Source of the DNA: Urophycis tenuis
Taxonomy: Eukaryota > Chordata > Actinopteri > Gadiformes > Phycidae
Reading direction: 5' to 3'
Assembly (NCBI GenBank): GCA_036785325.1
Contig: JAXIVH010000008.1
Coordinates: 14,097,739-14,161,738 of the forward strand
DNA: 64,000 nt
The translations under genes and the position numbers were made by a program. A model generated the notes under the pieces. That model was not told the DNA's origin, ran no database searches, and saw nothing but the letters and a program-made list of their open reading frames with translations. Positions 27,082 through 37,630 of the stretch are shown in pieces; positions within the stretch are counted from its first letter, which is position 1; the number at the start of each line of letters is the position of its first letter.

Positions 27082-28617
27082 TCACTCTCGCCTCTCAACT
27101 AATCGCTTGAGGGGCGAGAAGAAGCGCTCGGACTTCTCCCTTGCAGCTGCCTCTCTCCTCTCATCAGCCTGCATCTGGTAGAGGATGTCCTCCCTAACGA
27201 GAGCGAGGAAGGGATCCTCCCTCTCTCGTCTCCCCTGCGCACCAACTGCTCCTGCCGCTGGTCCAGCCCCTGCGCCCGCTACTGCTCTCAGCTGTTCTCC
27301 TGCTGCAGCAGGGGCTGCGCCAGCGCCTGCTCCTCTCCCCTCCTCCTCATCTACCTCCTCCTCCTCTCTCACCCTAACCTGCCTTGAGCTGGTGGGGAGA
27401 GAGCCCACGATCACTGGCGGGGATACTGCTGCTGAACTACCTAAAATTTCGTCCATGACAGCGTACCACCGCCATGTGCCTGCTGTGGGCTCTCCGTCTT
27501 CAGTTCCCTGACCAGAGGCAGAGCACTTGCATTCCTGACAATAAGGAAGACAAAACAACTGGGCTACTAGCAATCTAATTTGTCCCTGTTATACCAGCAA
27601 TACTTGCAGTCTAACATCTCCCTGTTAGACCTACAACAATGACATAGTAAGAACGTTCTTAATGTAATGCTGTCATCTTGCTCCTCACCTTATATTTTGT
27701 TTTTAGATTATCCCATTTTTTCTTGGCTTTCTGTGGGGTCACCTTCCCCGTCAAGCCAAGTTGCTTGATCAACACTCTATCAACACATACGATAAGATAA
27801 GATAAGATATTCCTTTATTAATCCCCCTTAGGAGAATTTCACATTGACCAGCAGTACAAGGGGATAGAGGAGTGTGATTAAAAAAAACTATAGACAATAA
27901 ACAATAAATAGATTTACCTAAACAAGATTAAATTATATGCAAGCTCCTAAAATCAGATCAGGTGAAAAAATGAGAACCTATATACATACATAGTACTCAT
28001 CATTGAGATGAACAGTGCAATTGGTAGATGAATAGTGCAATTGGTAACGGAGACTTACTGAGTTGTAGATATAAAATTAAAAAAAAGATGTGCAGTATAA
28101 GTAAATTGCATACATTATAATTATATACGTTCTTTAAAAACTACAAACATTGCAATTCATTGGTGGTGCATTTGTTTAACAACGTTATCAGGCAAGAAAT
28201 CCTCACCTATAGCCATTAATGGCCGTATCCCTCCCCCCTGTGAAGAGGTGCTTCAACGCCCCCCTCAGGCGCACAAACTCCTCCGTTTGCTGGGCTGACC
28301 CTAAAAAAAAAGGAGTAAACAGGTAGTCATTAATGTGTTTATGTCATACGGTCGGGAAATGCGCTAATCGGTTATCTTGTTAGTCGTGAGTAAAAAGTGG
28401 CTGGCTACGTAGCACTACTATCGGAGTTCGCTACTATTAACAAATTACTCCATGCAAAAGACTATAGCATATCCATGCACTGCAAATACGTTTAACAGAA
28501 GTCTCTTCACTCAACGTTTTTTTTCGGCATGTCTTGGTGAATTATTACGGCACGAATACTTCAAAACATTTTAAAATAACTTCACTTACAATTGAAGACG
28601 TACTGGACTTTTGCCAT
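27082..28617 (-). CDS. Harbinger Myb/SANT-like accessory protein, four exons, 220 aa
   Basis: Exons in transcript order: 28590-28617 (ATG 28617), 28207-28300, 27689-27776 and 27534-27082 (stop). All junctions are in phase, giving 663 bases. The first three exons form a Myb/trihelix-like DNA-binding domain: FNWSAQQTEEFVRLRGAL, LFTGGRDTAINGYRVLIKQL and GKVTPQKAKKKWDNLKTKYK. The last exon has CKCSAS, TWRWYAVMDEILG, an Ala/Glu-rich linker and a C-terminal charged helix ending FFSPLKRLVERRE. In Harbinger systems the Myb-like partner binds element ends and brings the transposase into the nucleus. It is still uninterrupted, unlike the transposase; only its second intron has been invaded, by LINE tail sequence. 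It could also resemble host naif1/Myb-like genes, but its place inside the TIRs decides. Confidence 0.8.
27790..28110 (-). mobile_element. LINE 3'-end copy
   Basis: Begins with an (AGATA)n tract and TTCCTTTATTAATCCCCCTTAGGAGAA, then UTR-like sequence. The same sequence appears at 40922-41060, and its GTGCAATTGGTA/AGATGTGCAG part at 42095-42200. These are 3' untranslated ends of one LINE family in minus orientation. Confidence 0.65.
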
Positions 28618-28975
28618 TTTTTTAAATAGCCCGCCGGTGAACGCAGAGGATTGTGGGTGTTTTAGGTCGACGAGGATGCATCGATGCATCCTTGAAAATT
28701 CTTCAGAATTCTCAAAATGAAGGGTGCGAAAAGGGCGCGAATTTCTGAGTGTTCTCAACTTTGCAACAGTGCTTGTCGGCGTTCTATGACGTAGCGTCCT
28801 TGAAAGGGCGTCTGTTGAGCATGCTTCCTCCAGTTCGGAATGCAGCCTATAACATTCCTCCCCTTTACCTTTAAGACCCATCTTAACTAACAGTCATTCC
28901 CTAAAACTGACTAGGTGTTCTTAAAAGAGTAACAGTCACCTAAACACATTCTTTTTTTCAATTAATTTAAACTCA

Positions 28976-31853
28976 TTACAAATCCAGTCTCTTTGGAGCG
29001 CTTCTGAGTCTTTCTGGGTTTCTCCTTTGGTGCACCCCTGAAGGTACAGCAGTGGTGCTGACACTGCTGGTCGTAGAAGGCATCACATTGCCTGTCACTG
29101 CTGGCCTCAGACTAACGCCGTTTTCTGAGGTGTCAGTGTCAGGCGGCTTTTCTCCACTGGTCGGTGTTGGGTCAATTGCCGAAGGAGAAGTGTCTGTTAA
29201 GCCCATATCCTCAACGAGTGTGTCAGGCTCGAAGTTCTTGAGTTCTCCTCTTCTTCCCAGCATGTGATCAACATGGACGGACCGTTGCCTGTTTCCTTCC
29301 CAGACCAGGTAGGTCACAGGACCCAAGCGCTTCATGACAGTAGCGGCAGTCCATTTCTCATCTCCTCCCCTGAAATTTTTAACCCGGACTGTGTCATTCT
29401 CCAGATATTCTCTCAATTTAAATCTCTCTTTATCATGATACAGTTTCTGTTTTGCCTGCTGGTGCTCTACAGTATGTGACAGGTCTGGTCTCAACAGACT
29501 GAAGCGGGTGCGTATCTCTCTCTTCAAGAACAGCTCAGCTGGAGAGCGACCTGTGACTGAGTGGGGCGTAACCCTATACATGAGCAGAAAGTTTGCCAGC
29601 CTGTGCTGCAGTGTGAGGCTGTGCTGTCCACTCGTGTCCAGGACCTGCTTCACAAGACCACGCTTCAATATTTGCACCGACCTCTCAGCCGCTCCGTTCG
29701 AGGCAGGGTGATACGGTGGGACCAGTGTTTGTTTTATTAAATTTTTGGCTAGAAACTGCTTGAACTCTGAGGAGACGAACTGGGGTCCATTGTCCGACAC
29801 AATCTCTTCTGGAAGTCCATGTGCAGCAAAGAGGTTGCGCAACACCTCTATGGTTCGGCTTGACGTGGTGGAGGTCATGTGAAAAACCTCCAGCCATTTT
29901 GAATGACTATCCACTATCAGTAAGAAGTACTGTCTGTCTCTCTCTGCGAAGTCTAGATGAATCCTCTGCCAGACTCTGACAGGCAACCGCCAGGGATGAA
30001 GTGGTGCCACAGCAGGTACCCTCTGCACAGCCTGGCACATTGCACAGTTCTGGACCATGTTCTCAATCTCACCATCCAAACCTGGCCACCATAAATAGCT
30101 GCGGGCTAAGGTCTTCATTTTGCAGATGCCTGGGTGTTCATGGTGCAGGTCTTTAAGAATCTGCTGGCGGTGCATTTGAGGAACAATGACTCTGAGACCC
30201 CACAAAACACAACCCTGGTCTGCTGACAGTTCATGTCTCCTGATAAAGTATGGTTTCAGGCTTTCATCATTCATGTAATTAGGCCATCCATTCATGGTAT
30301 GGCTCCAAACTTTGCTCAGCACTGGATCTCTGCTGCTGCCAACTTTTATGTCATGAGCTGATATTGGCAGATCTTCGACTTGTGAGAAGTAGAAAATGTT
30401 GGATTCCTGTGCTGTGTTGTCCGACTCAAGCCTAGTTTATACTTCTGCGTAAAGTGACGGACGACGGATACGGAGAGCCCTCTCCGTCGACGGAGAGCCT
30501 GACGGAGAGCCTCTCCGTCGTCTCCGTCTCCTGAAATATTTTTTAAGTATCCGTCACTCCGTCTACGTACAACGGAGACCGCAAGGGCTGCGATTGGTCC
30601 TCTAAACACGTCATTTACACATGAATGACTCACAATGAATCACATTCTATCGCTATCGACTTCTATCACAACGTAAACACTGGCCGTGCCATTTGTGTAT
30701 ACGCTTTATACGCTATATATACGCTATATATATACGCTACATATATACGCTTTACTATATGGACGCATAAAGCTCCAAAATGCAAGCCGACCTACTTGAA
30801 CTTGTGAAACTTAAAAGAGACGGTGGCAAATTGCAAGTTTGTGTACGGTTTTTTACTTTTAAAAGCATTTCATTTATAACGTATCCCCTTTTCTATTTAA
30901 TAATTGATCCCCTCTGAACTAATTTTCCCTTTTGTACTTATTTGCTTGAATGTCATGGCCAGTCTTGCGTAGCGACCCATACTGGTCAAGCCGGAAATTG
31001 CATTACGTATCCGTCACCACGACGGAGAAGTATGAGGGCTCGAGGGGTGTCCGTAGTTACGCAGACGGATGACGGATTACGCAGTCGGAGAAGTATAAAC
31101 TAGGCTTCAGTCAAAGGAAGTCTGGACATGGCATCAGCATTGAAGTGGTCTGCCGACTTCTTGTATTCTAGCTCATAACTGTAAGCCATAAGGATCAACG
31201 CCCAGCGCTGCATACGCAAGGCTGCCAATGTAGGCACAGCTGACTTTGGTCCCAGTATAGCCAGCAAGGGCTTGTGGTCAGTAATGAGGGTAAATCTGCG
31301 TCCATATAGGTACTTGTGAAATTTTCGGACTCCAAAAATGATTGCAAGTGCCTCTTTTTCTATTTGTGCATACTTTTTTTCTGCCTCAGTCAAAGTGCGC
31401 GAGGCGAACGCGATTGGCCTCTCTTCACCATTACCCATCACATGAGAAATGACTGCACCTACCCCTTATGGGGATGCATCACATGCTAATCTCAACGGCC
31501 TCTCTGTGTCATAATGAACCAGGACCGTGCTGCTCAGTAACATCTCTTTTCCTTTCTTGAAGGCTTTCGGCTGATAATGTGCTTTCAATGCATCCGTCAA
31601 CAATTTATACGTCAAGCCTGAGGGTTGGTTCGGCATCACCAAGTTTTTCAGCAGGCCATATGTTTCTGGCCCAATGCATGCTAAAAATACACTGACCTTT
31701 TTTTCTGCATTAATATCGTTTGCCAGCAGCCAGATTTTAAACCTCTCCAGGTAGGATGCAAAGTCCTCCCGCGACTCCTTGAAAACCTTGCTTTCTTCTC
31801 ACAGTTCCTCACGTCAAATCCTCTCACTGCGCACTGATCATCCTCATCGCCAA
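28976..31853 (-). pseudogene. Gypsy gag-pol remnant (gag fragment, RNase H, integrase)
   Basis: Read on minus from 31853: a short gag piece (SREDFASYLERFKIWLLAND, CIGPETYGLLKNLVMP) passes near 31560 directly into the end of RT (LRLACDASP). Most of gag, protease and the RT core are therefore deleted. A nonsense codon follows SP near 31466. RNase H (IAFASRTLTEAEKKYAQIEK, LITDHKP, NADAMSRLPL) is split by a MITE at 30429-31106. Integrase (30322-28976) has the zinc motif H..H..C..C (HHEHPG, CAMCQ) and the DDE core: HLDFAE, VSDNGPQF, GAAERSVQ. It ends about 100 bases before the purine tract and 3' LTR. Not functional. Confidence 0.85.
30429..31106. mobile_element. MITE inside Gypsy pol, TSD TCA
   Basis: Ends AGCCTAGTTTATACTTCTGC and its inverse (GAAGTATAAACTAGGCT) are flanked by TCA at 30426-30428 and 31107-31109. 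Excising it with one TCA rejoins RNase H to the linker in frame (LTES). 678 bases; the subterminal region is rich in GACGGAGA-type repeats. Its TIR core TTTATACTTCTGCGT is shared with the element at 7207-7957. Confidence 0.85.
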
Positions 31854-32051
31854 TGTGATATCTTCGTGGGTTACAATAATGGCTTAAGACGGTGGTTTGC
31901 TTTATAACACAACTTTTACTGGAACCAGCAATAGTACATCCGTACACACCTAACACCTGCTCTAGACTAACACTAACTAGCATAAGAGTCATCAGATCAG
32001 CACCAATCAGATTACAGTTTATTTTAACCATTAGAAACCCAGTCTATAACA
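31854..32051 (-). repeat. Gypsy 5' LTR, 198 bp
   Basis: Starts TGTTATAGACTGGG (32051) and ends GATATCACA (31854) on minus. It contains a TATAAAG-like promoter motif. Flanked outside by TSD TCTCC at 32052-32056. Confidence 0.85.
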
Positions 32052-32319
32052 TCTCCCATAAGATAAGATAATATAAGATCAGAGGTGGAAAAAGTACTAA
32101 AATATTGTACTCAAGTAAAAGTACCAATACATTGATAAAATATTAGTTAAGTACAAGTGCAATTACCCATCTGAAAAATTACTCAAGTAAAAGTAATAAG
32201 TAGTTCGTTTAAAATGTACTTTAAGTAAAAGTTACTTAGTTACATTTAAAAAATAAGAACACTAAAACGAGGCAGGGAGATTCTCCCGTGTAGTGAAAAT
32301 AGGACAAGGGGTCATGAAT

Positions 32320-32760
32320 GCAAAACTATTTTCTTTTTAATTAAAGAAAAATCTACACAAATGTATAAACATCTATACAGATGTATAAACATCTATACAA
32401 ATGTATACACATGTGATAACAACATGTCACACATGACATTTAAGACCCTTAGAAAGGTATAATGTGCTATTTTAGCTCAGACCATCCATAAAACATTTGC
32501 AAACCATCAATTGCAAGTAAAAGTGCCATGAATTGTTGGTTCTGAAGGCCATCCTTTTCTTCACAAACAAACACTTAAACAAATCAAGTGTTTCACTCCA
32601 TAAATTACCAAACTAATAACTTTCCCATTTAGTGAAAATAGGACAAATAGACAAAACTATAGGACAAATAGGACAAAACTATTTTGTTTTTACTTAAATA
32701 AAAATCTATGCAAATGTATACAAAATCTATACAAATGCATAACAAAATAAAACATGTCAC
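32320..32760. repeat. Internal direct duplication within the hAT element
   Basis: AAAACTATTTTCTTTTTA, AAATGTATA and CCATCAATTG-type segments at 32320-32620 recur at 32675-32760 and, beyond the inserted LINE, at 36916-37075 (for example AAACCATCAATTG, GCCATCCTTTT). The LINE sits in the second copy. Confidence 0.7.
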
Positions 32761-35700
32761 ATGGCGGGGTGGACTGGTGGCTTGGCAGGAGCCGCAGTCG
32801 CGCCGACCAAATTTCCGACCAAATCCTCAGCCTTGCTTTTATCTGCACTCTACAAACCAGCAAAGAGAAGCCATGGTCTCATCCGTGCCACCAAGGCCAT
32901 ACAGAGGCAGATACCCGAGAACTTTACAGAGAGATCTGTACTTTTAGTCTACTCTGTACTGCTATTGTTCTTTTCGGTCCGATGCTGCGGGATCAATCAG
33001 CTGATTAGCTCACGAGAAACCGCCTTACCGATACAACCTGCTACACTAAATGAACGGAGCCAATTCACCGCCTACTCTACTATCTTACGAGATGGTCGAG
33101 CAACTGCACCATCGGAACGAACAAACACAGCGCGAGATAAAGCTTCACGAACATACAGAAAGCTACTCGCCTACCTGTTGACAACCCTTCTGCTTGCCGG
33201 CGATGTGCAGCTGAACCCGGAGCCCGTCATCACGCATGATTTCCAGCCTCTAGCCGGGATACTCTCGGACCAAGGTAACTCCAATCAACCGGGACATTCA
33301 TCCCGAAACCCTGCAGTCCAAAAACACTAACATTGGCCTCTTCCAAACTGTCCAACACTCCAAAATCATCTGGGATCCACACGCAAAACCGAAAGGTCTT
33401 CTTGGGGGACATTTGAACATTCGTAGCGTTAAACCAAAAACTGAACAACTTGAAACACTTCTCACCGGCTCAAATCTGGACTACCTGTGTTTATCTGAAA
33501 CATGGCTGATCACATTGTCGCCTGTAGCGTCCTTCACAATGCCTGGCTACAATGTTTTTAGAAAAGACAGAAATAAAGGAAGGGGCGGTGGACTGCTCAT
33601 GTACGTGAAAGATGACATTAAATGTAAACAGATTGACCTGGCATCAGCAAATGACACAGAATGTATTTCCGTAACTATCACCTTGTCTCAGAAAATGTCA
33701 TTTAATGTTATTGGTGTATATAGACCTCCCTCATCTGACATTACCTTTTATGAACATTTCAAAAACCTGCTTAAAGAATTAGATACTAAAAAAGAATGTA
33801 TAGTTCTAGGTGATTTTAATTTAAACTGGGCAGAAAAAAACATAAGAAAGAAACTTAAAGCGCTTACAAATCAATTTGAAATGACTCAATTAATAGATGG
33901 ACCGACTAGAATCACAAACTCCTCAAAAACACAAATTTATCTCATTTTTAGTAATAAGCCTGAGAGAATCACCAAATCTTTTAATCTCCTCACTGGTTTG
34001 TCAGATCACAATATGACTCTTATTTCAAGGAAATTAACAAACAAACGATTTACTTATCGCCAAGACACCAAAAAACACTCCCATGGAATAAGGAAACAGG
34101 ACATGAATACATTTAAGGAAGAACTAGGTCAAATTGAATGGACTGATGTTCTACAAACAGATGATCTAGAGGCTTCTTGTGAATCCTTCATAGGCACAGT
34201 AAATAAAATTAAGGAAAAATACAACAGACCATTTAAAAACAGACGTGCTAAGAGTAACCTACCTTGGTTTAATGAGAAACTGTGGGATTTAATGAAAAAA
34301 CGTGATTTTGCTTTAAAAATAGCACTTAAGTCCAAATCAATTAATGATGGACAAGTTTTTAAAAATCTCCGCAACAAAGTGGTTGTTAATGAATTAAGAA
34401 AAGCAAAAGCAAATTTCTTCATGACTATTATTAAAGAAGGGAAAGGAAATAGCAAATTAATATGGAAGAATATTAATAAGTTAACAAAGACTGACAGTAA
34501 GCAAAATCAAGGACATGGACGAGAACTGAAAATACAGGGAATTATTACAAATGATTTGAATGAAATTGCCCCCACATTTAATAAATATTTTATTGACTCA
34601 GTACAGAATTTGTCACACGCCTTTGGTGCAAGATCTAAACAAATCTCAGCACCGAAATCACACCAAACCGGTTTTTAACATAACTGAAGTTCCTCAAGGA
34701 AAGGTTTTAAAAATCCTAAGTCCTCTAAGGCAAAAGATGTGTTTGAGTGGGACTCAACTTTTATTAAAAGAAATAATCACTCCCTCAGCACTCCAATTGC
34801 ACGTTTGGTTAATATGTCACTTAAACAGTCAACCTTCCCAAATGCATGGAAGTCTGCAGTTGTAGTTCCAATTTTTAAAACAGGTGAACCAACTGAGGTG
34901 AAATATTAAAGACCCATCAGTATCTTGCCTGTTGTATCTAAGATCGCTGAAAAAGTGGTAGCTCAACAACTAACTGCCTTTTTAAACTCAGGACAAGACT
35001 CACTTCATCCCATGCAATTCGGGTTCAGGAAAAATCATTCAACTGAAATGGCAACCTGCTATCTCATTGAAAAAATCAAAACAAATATTGACAGTGGGAG
35101 AGCTGTAGGTGCTGTATTTTTGGACCTGAGCAAAGCATTTGATACTGTTAATCATAGCGTTCTGCTCTCAAAAATATCCAATTTTAATTTGTCTGTGGAA
35201 ACAATGAAATGGATGGAGTCCTACCTCACTGGAAGAAAAACAATGCACCAGAGTTGGGGATAGTACCTCATCTTTCATTGGCTGCTCTGTTGGGGTCCCG
35301 CAGGGCTCAATTTTAGGACCTCTTTTATTTAGCTTATATGTAAATGATCTGCCACAAAATTTCTGATTGGCTCTCAGAGTCCTGCCTGACACTCAACATC
35401 AACAAAACAGCATGTATGTTCTTTTATAATAGAAAAAACGGAAATCAGCCTGATATCATTGTTAATGGAGAAAGGATCCAGACTGTTTCAAATTTTAAAT
35501 ATTTAGGAATAACTGTTGACTCACAGCTCTCCTTTAAGAAACATGTGAAGCAGGTGTGTAATACAGTCAAATTCAATTTAAGGAATTTTAGGTACATTAG
35601 GAACCAGCTCCCTCTGGATGCAGCAAAACTTTACATGCACTCCATGATCTTTTCACACATCTCTTACTGTTTTACAAGCTGGTCACAAACTGGGAAAACA

Positions 35701-36914
35701 ACAATTGCTCCACTGCAAACACTTTACAAACAAACACTCACTAGGGGTTGCATGACTTCAGATTTTTTAAAGTCGACTCTAATGTGATGAAAGTCGAGTC
35801 GACGTCGACTAGTCGCTGATGACGTCATTCATATTTTTCGTCATAATCAAAATCACAGGAGGAGGGAATGTTTTGCAACGACCTGTATTAATTGACATGT
35901 ACGCCATGTACAATAAAAAAGAAACAGCTCGACAGCAACCGCATCCATTCTTTTTATTTTCTTCGAAAGAAACGCGCAGAATAAAAGCGGAAGCGCAGTA
36001 TAAAAAGCGGGAGCGCTCCACACACTAGGAAGTCGTTCCAAACTCCGAACGTTCACGAATGCTAGGCAGCACTCCAGCCTCGACTCCCTAGAACGCTCCA
36101 TAGATCGCGACTCACAAGGAAGTGCTCTAGTGAGTCACAGCCTCCAGTTCGGAACACGGCCAAAGTGACACGATCGCCGACTAGTCGACGTCACACGCAA
36201 AACGTCATTGTAGTTCTTAAAGTCTGTGCAACCCCTACAAAGTACTGGACAAAAAGCCATTCAAATATCACCACTGTAAAATCATTCAAGGGCATAACCT
36301 CATGACCTTTGAAAGTTTTTTGTTTCTTGCTGATGTATGTTTAGTTTACAAAATAATGAACAATTTGGCCGCCCCTCCGTTGAATGAGTTTGTGTCACTG
36401 CGCTCAGACAATGGAAGGAGAACTAGAACGTCCAACAGAGGGGACTGTGTAGTACAGCACAGATCCACTGAGTTTGGCACATCCGTATTTTCAGTTAGAG
36501 CCACAAAGTCTTGGAACTCAGTACCGAGCCAGATAAGAGAGTGGAACACCTTTGCTGTTTTTAAATGTAAGATGAAGTCATGGCTGAAATCAATCCAAGC
36601 ATGTACCTATCATGCATAGACTGTTGTCTTAATGTTGTGATGTCCTAATGTTGTGCTGTTGCTGTTATTGTTGTGGTGTCCTAATGTTGTGATTTTACTG
36701 TTTGTATTATGTTGCTATGCTTTATTGTTGTAGAATTGTGTGTTACTGTTTTTTTTTTTTTCTTTTTTATACTTCAGTGTTAGGTTTTCCTTTTGACAGA
36801 GATCCTCTGTTTCCTGCCCAGGGACTACAGATCCAAATTAGCTTATAGCTAACTCTGGTACTGCTAATGAGCTGTGCATTGTCCCTGCTAAATAAACAAA
36901 TAAATAAATAAATA
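32761..36914 (+). pseudogene. CR1/L2-superfamily LINE, near full length but broken
   Basis: The 5' part has the LLLAGDVQLNPEPV motif. The endonuclease ORF (33413-34678) has HLNIRSV, LCLSETWL, GRGGGLLMYV, GVYRPPSS, VLGDFNLNW and LSDHNMTL. The reverse transcriptase is split by frameshifts near 34670 and 34905 (PVVSKIAEKVV, MQFGFRKNHSTEMA, FLDLSKAFDTVNH, GVPQGSILGPLLF). The segment that should contain the YADD catalytic box is deleted near 35365, where the sequence jumps to SDWLSESCLTLNINKT. A hAT-type MITE (35752-36237) splits the C-terminus. The tail is (AAATA)n at 36890-36914. A 5-bp ACATG may be the target duplication. Dead copy. Confidence 0.8.
35752..36237. mobile_element. hAT-type MITE containing a Harbinger 5'-end fragment
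   Basis: Termini TAGGGGTTGCA and TGCAACCCCTA with GTCGACTAGTCG-rich subterminal sequence. Its middle (about 35917-36165) is the reverse complement of 9186-9440: the Harbinger TIR, promoter and first dozen codons of its transposase (MDAVAVELFLF). A clean TSD is not visible; the LINE codons resume right after the element. Confidence 0.75.
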
Positions 36915-37278
36915 TGACATGACAGAACATCCTATAAAACATTTTCAAACCATCAATTGAAAGTGCCATGCATTGTTAGCTCTGAGGGCCATCCTTTTTT
37001 TCTTCACAAACAAACAGTTAAAACGCAAATCAAGGCTAAATCACGTGTTTTGACTCCATAAATGATCAAAATATAAATACAATCTCTGTGTCAGGGACAT
37101 TTCAGAAAAAAAGCAAAATAGTGCAATACTCTGATGGCATTCTGGGCGCTTAATGTCTAATGATAAAACACGTCAAGTAAACTTCTAACTTGTGAAATGA
37201 ACTCAATAGCAGCTGCTTAAAAAAAATGAAGTCCCTGTCCCATGGTATGTCTACATGAAAGTTGTTTGTATGTCCACC

Positions 37279-37625
37279 TTAAAGGAGAAGTCTGGTGAGT
37301 TTTCATATAGATCTCCATTTGTCAAGGCCACAGAGTACTGTTGGTACGGAAAAATAAACCCTGAAAACAATCAGTTTCTCAGTTGCTACAGCCAACAGCT
37401 AACACAGCCAGGCAGCTACAGAGCTACACTCTGGGGGCATGTTCATGAGCCTCCATAATGTCCATAACCCCAGAGTGTAGTGCTGTAGCTGACAGCCTGC
37501 GTTAGCTGCTGGCTATCGCAACTGAGAAACTGATCGTTTTCAGGGTTTATTTTTCCGTACCAACAGTACTCTGTGGCCTTGACAAATGGAGATCTATATG
37601 AAAACTCGCCAGATTTCTCCTTTAA
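37279..37625. mobile_element. Foldback MITE flanked by TTAA
   Basis: Near-palindromic. The left arm (TTAAAGGAGAAGTCTGG and about 90 more bases) is mirrored by the right arm ending CAGATTTCTCCTTTAA, leaving only a short central spacer. TTAA at both ends suggests a Kolobok- or piggyBac-mobilised element. It ends six bases before the stop codon of the hAT transposase. Confidence 0.8.
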
Positions 37626-37630
37626 GAGGA

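Larger units (their letters stand above)
9184..28846 (+). mobile_element. Harbinger (PIF/Harbinger) DNA transposon, split by later insertions
   Basis: Terminal inverted repeats: left GCCGTGTTCCGAACTGGAGG near 9186, right (inverted) GCTGCATTCCGAACTGGAGG ending near 28846. The 3-bp flanks are CTG (9181-9183) and CTA (28847-28849), consistent with a Harbinger TSD in the Gypsy LTR with one later change; the boundary is uncertain by about 2 nt. It encodes a transposase on plus (exons from 9400) and a Myb-like protein on minus (28617-27082), the usual two-gene set, here tail to tail. Removing the EnSpm element and the L2 leaves about 5.6 kb, still including smaller repeats at 21615-22971 and 27790-28100. 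Confidence 0.8.
8994..32051 (-). mobile_element. Gypsy-type LTR retrotransposon (outer element of the nested stack)
   Basis: Minus-strand element. Its 5' LTR is 31854-32051 (198 bp, TGTTATAG...GATATCACA). A TTGGCGATGAGGAT stretch just after the LTR fits a primer-binding region. Internal gag and pol remnants lie at 28976-31853, and a purine tract (AAAGGTAAAGGGGAGGAA) abuts the 3' LTR start at 28854. The 3' LTR is cut after eight bases by Harbinger and resumes at 9183-8994. The same 5-bp TSD, TCTCC, flanks both far ends (8989-8993 and 32052-32056). This ties together LTR pieces 19.7 kb apart and shows everything between 9184 and 28846 is a later insertion. Inactive: gag-RT is deleted and there is a nonsense codon. 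Confidence 0.85.
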
